A DNA stretch of 5,600 bases from an uncultured Hyphomicrobiales bacterium (GTDB lineage Bacteria > Pseudomonadota > Alphaproteobacteria > Rhizobiales > CAJQND01). The translations under genes and the position numbers were made by a program. The first letter of the stretch is position 1. The number at the start of each line of letters is the position of its first letter. Below the pieces are notes generated by a model that searched no databases, was not told the DNA's origin, and saw only the letters and a list, made by a program, of their open reading frames with translations. Below are positions 1-5,160 of the stretch, piece after piece. The DNA lies in NCBI GenBank assembly GCA_905479595.1, contig CAJQND010000012.1:1-5600 (forward strand). The letters are read 5' to 3'.

Positions 1-446
1 GTGATATTCAGCGCAAAACCAAATATAACACCTATCATATCAAAGGCTTGCCTCCGACGCCGATTGCCAATCCCGGCAAGGAAGCGATCATGGCAGTTCT
101 GAACCCGATTGCGACGGAAGACCTGTTCTTTGTCGCCGACGGTACAGGTGGTCATGTGTTCGCCAAGACGCTGAAAGAGCACGAAGAGAACGTGAAGAAT
201 TGGCGTGCGATTGAAGCTGAACGCAAGGCGGCTGCAGAGGCAAAGATTGCAGCGGCGCAACAGCCAGCAACTGATGCAGCGTCAAGTGGCGGTGAAGATG
301 CAAAACCTGACCCCAATGATTTGCGCGCAATCGCTGCAACAGCGGAAAAAGCCGTTGAAGCCGATTTTATTACGGATGATATGGCCGCGCAATTTGCGAG
401 CAACGCATTGCCTCTGCCGCGCCAAAAACCAACCACATCTCAGTGA
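1..446 (+). CDS. mltG: Endolytic murein transglycosylase MltG (YceG-like), C-terminal part only
   Basis: MltG is an inner-membrane-anchored lytic transglycosylase that cleaves nascent peptidoglycan glycan strands in the periplasm and helps set chain length. The gene enters from the left edge; reading is in frame from base 3 and gives 147 residues to the TGA at 444-446. The YceG-family signature is clear: YNTYHIKGLPPTPIANPG (bases 24-77), then FFVADGTGGHVFAKTL with EHEENV, which is the end of the catalytic domain. The catalytic glutamate and the N-terminal membrane anchor lie upstream, outside the window. After about base 210 the protein becomes an Ala/Glu/Lys-rich, low-complexity tail of about 75 residues ending in PLPRQKPTTSQ; such tails vary between species. 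The TTG at base 48 is an internal leucine, not a start. In alphaproteobacteria mltG commonly precedes yicC and gmk, as here. The family call is firm; the role of the tail is unknown. Confidence 0.88.
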   Translation, partial: DIQRKTKYNTYHIKGLPPTPIANPGKEAIMAVLNPIATEDLFFVADGTGGHVFAKTLKEHEENVKNWRAIEAERKAAAEAKIAAAQQPATDAASSGGEDAKPDPNDLRAIAATAEKAVEADFITDDMAAQFASNALPLPRQKPTTSQ

Positions 447-617
447 TTGCCAAACCTAAACCTGCATCACTTCGCGCAATTTTGAAGCGAAAAAACTTAA
501 CATTCTGTGGATGGATGATCGTGTGCTGCCCATCCTCAACAAATATTTTTGGCTCGCGGGAGCTTGCCGCCCTCTGGTTTCAAAACAAATAACCTTTGCA
601 TTTCGCCATCTTGGCGG

Positions 618-644
618 TTGCGCTGCCAGGGGCTAACTTATAAT
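618..644 (+). promoter_or_regulatory. Candidate promoter for yicC-gmk
   Basis: A perfect TATAAT hexamer lies at 639-644, 41 bases before the yicC start codon. The best upstream partner is TTGCGC at 618-623, which matches TTGACA only in its first three bases and gives a short 15-base spacer. TTGGCG at 611-616 is another choice but is 22 bases away. The -10 element is good and the -35 element is poor. Transcription would start near 651, leaving a leader of about 35 bases that contains the whole 663-682 dyad. This is an inference from motif and position only. Confidence 0.35.
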
Positions 645-662
645 CAACACACGTATCGATTC

Positions 663-682
663 ATTTGATAAGGTGATCAAAT
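663..682 (+). promoter_or_regulatory. yicC ribosome binding site inside a 7-bp inverted repeat
   Basis: The Shine-Dalgarno sequence AAGGTGA (670-676) stands 9 bases before the yicC ATG at 686. It is flanked by a perfect inverted repeat: ATTTGAT (663-669) and ATCAAAT (676-682) with the 6-base loop AAGGTG between them. In RNA this would fold into a 7-bp, AU-rich stem that displays the ribosome binding site in its loop; in DNA it is a 20-base dyad that could also be an operator. The ribosome binding site is well supported and supports the ATG start. A regulatory role of the dyad is conjecture. Confidence 0.55.
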
Positions 683-685
683 CCA

Positions 686-1573
686 ATGCCCCTGAATTCA
701 ATGACAGGCTTTGCCCGCGCCGATGGCGCTGTTGAAGGGGTGCAATGGTATTGGGAAATCCGCACGGTGAATGGCAAGGCGCTTGATATGCGCTGCCGGT
801 TGCCCTCTGGATTTGAAGGGCTGGAAGCTGAGGTGAGAAAACACCTTGGTGGCGCAGTTCGCCGGGGAAATTGTCAACTTTCTTTAAACCTCAGCCGTGA
901 TCGTGCCGCAGCAGAACTCAAGGTCGATCACGCCGTTCTCGACCAACTTGTTGGGTTGATGGCAGAGCTTGATGCCAAGGTTGAGGTGGCGCCTGCGCGT
1001 CTCGATGGTCTGCTGGCGATGAAGGGTGTATTAGAACTTTCAGAGCCAGAAGAAAATGAAGAGGCGCGGCAATCCCTGGAAGCCGCAGTTCTGGTGAGCC
1101 TGGAGGAAGCCTTGTTGGCACTTCAGGAAATGCGCCGGGCGGAAGGGAAAAAGCTGGAAGCTCTTTTGCAAGACCAGGCATCGCAGATCGAAAACCTTAC
1201 CGCCGCGGCGCGGGATTGTCCGGCGCGCTCGGGTGAAGCAATCACCGCACGTTTGAACGAGCAGATTGCACGACTCGCTGGCACAAACGCAACGCTCGAC
1301 CCGGACCGCCTCCATCAGGAAGCAATTTTGCTGGCGGCCAAAGCGGACGTGCAGGAAGAGATCGACAGGTTGTTTGCTCATGTGGAAGCTGTTCGAGCAC
1401 TGTTGGCCTCAAACGAACCAGTTGGACGCAAGCTTGATTTTCTGACCCAGGAATTCAACCGGGAAGCCAATACATTATGTTCAAAGGCCAATGACCATTC
1501 CCTGACCGCTATTGGGCTTGACCTAAAAGCGGTTGTCGACCAAATGCGTGAACAAGTACAAAATATTGAGTGA
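686..1573 (+). CDS. yicC: YicC/YloC-family endoribonuclease
   Basis: This 295-residue protein has the usual family length (about 290) and both family ends. The N-terminal YicC-like domain begins with SMTGFARADG (residues 5-14), followed by WEIRTVNGKALDMR (23-36) and VRRGNCQLSL (58-67). The C-terminal DUF1732 region holds KADVQEEIDRL (219-229), GRKLDFLTQEFNREANTLCSKA (247-268) and the terminal REQVQNIE (288-295). A glutamate-rich, probably helical middle section joins them. Family members are cytoplasmic endoribonucleases linked in E. coli to small-RNA turnover and in other bacteria to stationary-phase survival; the substrate here is not predictable. The ATG at 686 has a good ribosome binding site (AAGGTGA, 9-base spacer) and gives the canonical N-terminus. 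The last 4 bases overlap gmk, the usual alphaproteobacterial partner, implying cotranscription. The coding sequence is intact. Confidence 0.95.
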   Translation: MPLNSMTGFARADGAVEGVQWYWEIRTVNGKALDMRCRLPSGFEGLEAEVRKHLGGAVRRGNCQLSLNLSRDRAAAELKVDHAVLDQLVGLMAELDAKVEVAPARLDGLLAMKGVLELSEPEENEEARQSLEAAVLVSLEEALLALQEMRRAEGKKLEALLQDQASQIENLTAAARDCPARSGEAITARLNEQIARLAGTNATLDPDRLHQEAILLAAKADVQEEIDRLFAHVEAVRALLASNEPVGRKLDFLTQEFNREANTLCSKANDHSLTAIGLDLKAVVDQMREQVQNIE

Positions 1574-2229
1574 TCAAATTGAGTAGTGCCGAACCCACAT
1601 CCCCAATCGCCCGGCGTGGCCTCATGCTGGTTCTGTCGTCACCTTCTGGCGCGGGAAAATCCACCCTTGCCCGCAAAATACTTGCCGCTGACAGCAATAT
1701 AGCCATGTCGGTTTCCCTAACCACCCGACCGCCAAGGCCAGGTGAAGTTGAAGGCAGGGACTACTTTTTTGTCTCCAAGGAGAAATTCGCCGAAATGCGC
1801 GATGATGGCGCGCTACTGGAATGGGCTGAAGTTTTCGACAATTGGTACGCGACGCCATCCAAAATGGTTGATGATGCGCTGGAAACCGGCGCGGATGTGC
1901 TTTTTGATATCGACTGGCAAGGCACGCAGCAACTGGCCCAGGCAAGACCACAAGACCTGGTGCGGGTGTTTATTCTGCCCCCATCTGCCGATACATTGCG
2001 TCAGCGCCTGATCACCCGTGCACAAGATACCGCATCGGTAGTTGCCAAACGCATGGCGGAAGCGGCAGACGAAATCAGTCATTGGCCGGAATATGATTAT
2101 GTCATCATCAATGATGATTTAGAGCGTGCCCATCAGGGGCTTTTATCTATCCTTCATGCCGAGCGCCTGAAACGTACCCGCCGCACCGGACTGACCGGGT
2201 TTACGCGAAACTTGATTGATAAGCTCTGA
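1570..2229 (+). CDS. gmk: Guanylate kinase
   Basis: Guanylate kinase is a cytoplasmic enzyme that phosphorylates GMP to GDP with ATP; it is essential for GTP, dGTP and ppGpp supply. The 219-residue product shows the P-loop SSPSGAGKST (residues 23-32), the GMP-binding segment SLTTRPPRPGEVEGRDYFF (49-67), E84 in ALLEWAEVF, the DIDWQG motif (113-118), the lid arginine R161 in RMAEAADEI, and the C-terminal HWPEYDYVIIND (171-182). Length is typical for the family. The proposed GTG start overlaps the yicC stop codon (GTGA), so translation is probably coupled; no strong Shine-Dalgarno sequence precedes it. TTG at 1579 is an alternative. ATG at 1624 is less likely because it would remove the conserved RRG just before the P-loop strand. 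The stop codon ends one base before the stop codon of the convergent alcohol dehydrogenase gene. Confidence 0.97.
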   Translation: MIKLSSAEPTSPIARRGLMLVLSSPSGAGKSTLARKILAADSNIAMSVSLTTRPPRPGEVEGRDYFFVSKEKFAEMRDDGALLEWAEVFDNWYATPSKMVDDALETGADVLFDIDWQGTQQLAQARPQDLVRVFILPPSADTLRQRLITRAQDTASVVAKRMAEAADEISHWPEYDYVIINDDLERAHQGLLSILHAERLKRTRRTGLTGFTRNLIDKL

Positions 2230-3282
2230 CTAAACTGTCAGCACGACGCGCCCGATTACCTTGCCTGCCCGCAAGTCATCCAACGCGGAATTGGCTTGAT
2301 CAAGCGGGCGCGTGTCTACCGGAATAGCGGTAACGGCACCGGTGCGCACTAGCTCAAGCATTTCGCGCGCTTCTGTCAGCGAGCCGACAAAACTTCCCGA
2401 CAGCGTGATCACCCGCATTGGGAACATCGGAATTGGCATTGAGAAGCGCCCGCCAAGCAAACCTGCGATCACCACAAGGCCACCCTTGGCGAGAATGGAT
2501 TGCGCGAAATTCAATGAGCTTTCCGCGCCGACAAAATCAATTGCCGCAGGTGTTGCACCAGCAGTCTTGAAAACCTGTTTGCGGGCATCACTTTCTGATG
2601 GATCGAATACATGGGAAGCGCCTGCTTCAAGGGCGAGGCGGCGTTTTGTTTCATCAATATCTGCGGCAAGCAGTGTCGCGTTTGGAAACATGGCGCGTGC
2701 GAATTGCAGCGCCATCATGCCAACACCGCCAAGGCCGGTAATCATCAACGGGCCATCAACACCCACATGCCTGCTAACTTTTTTGAGTGCGCTGAACGCG
2801 GTTAGTCCTGAGCACATGTAACTTCCGGCAAGAGCCGGGTCGATATCGGAAACATCAAGCAGGTAGCGCGGATGGGGGACAGCAACATGTGTTGCAAATC
2901 CGCCATCGACGTTGATGCCAAGATGGTGAACCGTGTTACACAAATGCTCGTCACCTACTTCACACAACGCGCATTTTCCGCACCCCATCCATGGATAGAC
3001 CGCATAACGTTTAGAAGTATCTACATCGCCGGCGTCCGGTCCCACAGCACTCACCGTGCCGGAGATCTCATGACCCAGGGTAAATGGCAGATCACGCCCT
3101 GCGGTGACATCAAGCTGTTTTCCCTCGCCAAGATTAAAGTAGCCATCCTGAATATGCAGATCACTATGGCAGACGCCGCAATGGCTGATTTTGACGACGA
3201 CCCCGGTTCCTTCCGGCACCGGGATTGCTCCATCGGTTTCTTCCAGCGGTGTGCCGTAATCGGTCATGGATTGGCGTTTCAT
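2230..3282 (-). CDS. Zinc-dependent alcohol dehydrogenase (MDR family), probably NAD-linked
   Basis: The 350-residue product is a complete medium-chain dehydrogenase that should oxidise an alcohol or reduce an aldehyde in the cytoplasm. Catalytic-zinc ligands are visible as C38 in CGVCHSD, H71-E72 in GHE, and C157 in MCSGLT. The structural-zinc lobe has all four cysteines: C101, C104, C107 and C115. The Rossmann fold shows GLGGVG (183-188) and an acidic strand end, LLAADID (D208), which favours NAD over NADP. Compared with yeast-type enzymes there is a longer loop between DGYF and GHE (residues 47-70). The ATG start shares the ATGA overlap with the rsmA stop codon and has GGGAG 7 bases upstream, so it is coupled to rsmA as the last gene of the operon. 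The real substrate cannot be told from sequence, so no gene symbol is given. Its function is unrelated to its neighbours. Confidence 0.9.
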   Translation of the reverse strand: MKRQSMTDYGTPLEETDGAIPVPEGTGVVVKISHCGVCHSDLHIQDGYFNLGEGKQLDVTAGRDLPFTLGHEISGTVSAVGPDAGDVDTSKRYAVYPWMGCGKCALCEVGDEHLCNTVHHLGINVDGGFATHVAVPHPRYLLDVSDIDPALAGSYMCSGLTAFSALKKVSRHVGVDGPLMITGLGGVGMMALQFARAMFPNATLLAADIDETKRRLALEAGASHVFDPSESDARKQVFKTAGATPAAIDFVGAESSLNFAQSILAKGGLVVIAGLLGGRFSMPIPMFPMRVITLSGSFVGSLTEAREMLELVRTGAVTAIPVDTRPLDQANSALDDLRAGKVIGRVVLTV

Positions 3283-4121
3283 TTTTGTGCTCCCATTAGT
3301 GCGTTAGCGATCTGGCAAAATGCTTCCGGCGGCACCTGCTCGGCTCGCATTGTTGCTGCAAATCCGGTGTTTTCCAAGAGTAAATCAATCTCAACCCCAA
3401 GAGATTTCAGGCTTTGCCGCAGCATTTTCCGTCGCTGGCCAAAAGCGGCAGCTGTGACTTTTTCCAAAACTGCGAGTTGCGCTGCTTTCAAGCCGTCTGA
3501 CTTCGGAACGAGTTGCACAATTGTCGAAGTGACCTTGGGCGGTGGTGTAAATGAGCTTGGATGTACATCAAAGAGGCAAGAAGCGTCGGCGCGTACAGCG
3601 CTTAGCACTGACAGGCGGCCATAGGCTTTTGATCCGGAGCTGGCGGTGATCCGCGCCGCGACTTCCTTTTGAAACATTAAGGTCAGGCTGTCGAACCAAG
3701 GGGGCCATGGGTCTTCGGTGAGCCAACGGGTCAACAAAACGGTGGAGATATTGTAGGGCAGGTTAGCCACAACCTTACACGGACCGCTCACCAGGTCCCG
3801 GTGGGAAACGGCAAGGGCGTCTGCTTCAACGATTGTCAATTTCCCCGGGTAATGTTCAGCAATTTCTTCCAAGGCCGCGATGCAGCGTCGATCGCGTTCA
3901 ATCGCTGTTACGTGGGCAGCCCCTTCCGCCAGCAGAGCCCGCGTAAGCCCGCCTGGTCCCGGGCCGATCTCGAGTACATTACTGCCTTCCAGGGTCCCGG
4001 CAGAACGGGCAATGCGGGAAGTCAGGTTAAGGTCCAATAGAAAATTTTGACCCAGGCTCTTGCGCGCCGACAGGCCGTGGCGGGCGATCACTTCGCGCAG
4101 TGGCGGTAAGTCGTCAATCAT
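3279..4121 (-). CDS. rsmA: 16S rRNA (adenine1518-N6/adenine1519-N6)-dimethyltransferase
   Basis: RsmA (KsgA) uses S-adenosylmethionine to dimethylate two adjacent adenines in the 3'-terminal helix of 16S rRNA during late 30S maturation; loss gives kasugamycin resistance. The 280-residue product has the usual length. Visible motifs are KSLGQNFLLD (residues 21-30), the AdoMet loop LEIGPGPGGLT (50-60), the acidic ribose-binding residue E75 in TAIERD, D101 in VEADAL, the catalytic motif NLPYNIS (120-126), and FTPPPKV (191-197) at the start of the C-terminal RNA-contacting domain. The ATG at 4121 overlaps the pdxA stop codon (ATGA) and gives the N-terminus MIDDLPPLREVIARHGL, which is characteristic of alphaproteobacterial RsmA. 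I see no strong Shine-Dalgarno sequence upstream, so translational coupling to pdxA is likely. The 3' end overlaps the dehydrogenase start by 4 bases. The gene is intact. Confidence 0.97.
   Translation of the reverse strand: MIDDLPPLREVIARHGLSARKSLGQNFLLDLNLTSRIARSAGTLEGSNVLEIGPGPGGLTRALLAEGAAHVTAIERDRRCIAALEEIAEHYPGKLTIVEADALAVSHRDLVSGPCKVVANLPYNISTVLLTRWLTEDPWPPWFDSLTLMFQKEVAARITASSGSKAYGRLSVLSAVRADASCLFDVHPSSFTPPPKVTSTIVQLVPKSDGLKAAQLAVLEKVTAAAFGQRRKMLRQSLKSLGVEIDLLLENTGFAATMRAEQVPPEAFCQIANALMGAQK
3283..3294 (-). promoter_or_regulatory. Ribosome binding site of the alcohol dehydrogenase, inside rsmA
   Basis: On the minus strand GGGAG (3294-3290) lies 7 bases before the ATG at 3282, within the last codons of rsmA. 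It supports this start over the next in-frame ATG (residue 6) and means the dehydrogenase can recruit ribosomes itself as well as by coupling. Confidence 0.6.
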
Positions 4122-5113
4122 GGTTTTGGGCTGGTCAGCTGGTCTGCCATGCGCAGAGCGGCAATCAGGCTGTCTGGTCGCGCCTTTCCGGTGCCAGCGA
4201 GGGTCAGAGCTGTGCCATGGTCAGGCGAGGTGCGCACAAAGGGCAGGCCAAGGGTGATATTTACCCCGTCATGAAAACCCAGGGTCTTGACTGGAATAAG
4301 CGCCTGATCGTGATACATGCAAAGGGCAACATCATAACCCGCGCGCGCTTCTTCATGAAACATCGTGTCGGCGGGAAGGGGACCGATTGCATCAATGCCT
4401 TCGTCGATGAGCTGGGCTACAGCTGGTTCCACAACGGCAATGTCCTCGCCACCCATGGTTCCTGCTTCACCTGCATGGGGATTGAGACCAGAAATTGCTA
4501 ATCGCGGCTGTGCAATGCCAAACCGGGCCTTTAAATCGTGATGCGCGATGCGCGCGGTGGTAACGATACGTTCGGACGTAAGCTGCTTCGGCACATCAGC
4601 CAGGGCGATGTGTACGGTGACTGGAATAGCGCGCAGCAGATCGTTAGCTAACATCATAACCGGTGTGACGGGGTGGCCAGATCTTTGTGCCAAATGAGCC
4701 AGATATTCTGTATGGCCGGGATGGGCGAACCCCCCGGAGGTGAGCGCCGATTTTTGAATGGGATTGGTCACGACAGCCCGGGTTTTTCCTGCCAGGGTAA
4801 ATGCAACCGCAGTGTCGATGGCCGCGATTACGCCTTGGGCAGTGGCCGACGAGGGCGCACCGAGTGTGGCTGTCGCCTTCATGGGCACATCAACCACCGG
4901 CAGGGCGGTTTCAAATTTTTCCGACGTTGCAGTGGGGTTGGAAACCGCAGCGATGGGGATGCCCATCGCTGCGCTGGCCAACGCCATAATCTGATGATCA
5001 CCGATCAGCACAAAGGGCGCTAAATGTTTGGACTTGGCCACCTGCCAGGCCAGTAATGCGATTTCTGGTCCGATACCCGCCGGCTCCCCAATCGTCAGGG
5101 CGAGGGGAAGCAA
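4118..5113 (-). CDS. pdxA: 4-hydroxythreonine-4-phosphate dehydrogenase
   Basis: PdxA is a cytoplasmic enzyme that oxidises 4-phosphohydroxy-L-threonine with NAD; the product feeds PdxJ in the deoxyxylulose-5-phosphate-dependent route to pyridoxal phosphate. The 331 residues show LTIGEPAGIGPEI (6-18), the substrate-binding HTEYLA (H134-T135), and three metal-binding histidines: H168 in VHIAL, H213 in NPHAGE and H268 in MYHDQ. The end holds GVNITLGLPFVRTSPDHG (283-300). The histidine spacing matches the E. coli enzyme (166, 211, 266) with an offset of two, so the enzyme should be active. The given start is TTG at 5113, the first standard start codon in frame, but its ribosome binding site is poor. 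The better site is AAGGAG at 5160-5155, 8 bases before an in-frame CTG at 5146, which would give 342 residues. The 3' end overlaps rsmA by 4 bases (ATGA). Confidence 0.94.
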   Translation of the reverse strand: MLPLALTIGEPAGIGPEIALLAWQVAKSKHLAPFVLIGDHQIMALASAAMGIPIAAVSNPTATSEKFETALPVVDVPMKATATLGAPSSATAQGVIAAIDTAVAFTLAGKTRAVVTNPIQKSALTSGGFAHPGHTEYLAHLAQRSGHPVTPVMMLANDLLRAIPVTVHIALADVPKQLTSERIVTTARIAHHDLKARFGIAQPRLAISGLNPHAGEAGTMGGEDIAVVEPAVAQLIDEGIDAIGPLPADTMFHEEARAGYDVALCMYHDQALIPVKTLGFHDGVNITLGLPFVRTSPDHGTALTLAGTGKARPDSLIAALRMADQLTSPKP

Positions 5114-5143
5114 ATCATTGCCTGGTGTAGAGGATGGATCGGC

Positions 5144-5160
5144 CAGTCTAACCGCTCCTT
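5144..5160 (-). promoter_or_regulatory. Strong ribosome binding site that points to a CTG start for pdxA
   Basis: On the minus strand AAGGAG (5160-5155) overlaps the surA TAA stop codon. It stands 8 bases before a CTG at 5146-5144 that is in frame with pdxA. No ATG, GTG or TTG lies at a useful distance from it. The extra 11 residues would begin (M)ADPSSTPGNDLLPLALT, a kind of N-terminus that is common for PdxA in related bacteria. The TTG at 5113 has no comparable site. Confidence 0.5.

Larger units (their letters stand above)
447..685. other. Gene-free gap between mltG and yicC
   Basis: No open reading frame with family resemblance lies in these 239 bases on either strand. The contents I can see are AT-rich stretches (around 485-500 and 540-550), a short inverted repeat CGCCA-TCT-TGGCG at 604-616, a partly overlapping alternative pairing at 612-617 with 623-628, a TATAAT hexamer at 639-644, and the dyad around the yicC ribosome binding site at 663-682. 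Neither hairpin is followed by a run of T, so I do not call an intrinsic terminator for mltG. The gap is large compared with the overlaps elsewhere in the window, which suggests that yicC-gmk has its own promoter here. Confidence 0.5.

Noticed and set aside
471..499. Possible terminator after mltG (TTCGC ... GCGAA followed by A-rich sequence)
   Set aside because: The stem is only 5 bp with an 11-base loop, and on the mltG strand it is followed by A residues rather than T residues, so it does not fit an intrinsic terminator for mltG; no minus-strand gene ends here.
1570..1579. The 10-mer GTGATCAAAT occurs both here at the gmk start and at 673-682 before yicC
   Set aside because: The first copy is fixed by a stop/start overlap and the second by a ribosome binding site; two copies of a 10-mer without matching flanks are not enough for a shared operator.
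2104..2118. Near-perfect palindrome ATCATCAATGATGAT in gmk
   Set aside because: It encodes the conserved VIINDD motif of guanylate kinase, so the symmetry is explained by codons; it also has no usable loop.
2312..2821. Plus-strand open frame of 169 codons inside the dehydrogenase gene
   Set aside because: It is fully antisense to the Rossmann-fold region of a well-supported enzyme, has no ribosome binding site I could find, and its serine/alanine-rich product looks like a shadow translation.
3202..3223. Inverted repeat CCCGGT / ACCGGG with a 10-base loop
   Set aside because: It lies inside the 5' part of the dehydrogenase gene (codons for PVPEGTG), has no T-run on either strand, and such GC-rich short repeats are expected by chance.
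2872..3624. Long plus-strand open frame (250 codons) across the dehydrogenase start and the end of rsmA
   Set aside because: It is antisense to two genes with clear conserved motifs, resembles no family I recognise, and spans their junction; it is a by-product of codon composition.
4100..4501. Plus-strand open frame of 133 codons opposite the 3' part of pdxA
   Set aside because: It is antisense to conserved PdxA motifs including the YHDQ metal-binding region, and the product has no recognisable family features.
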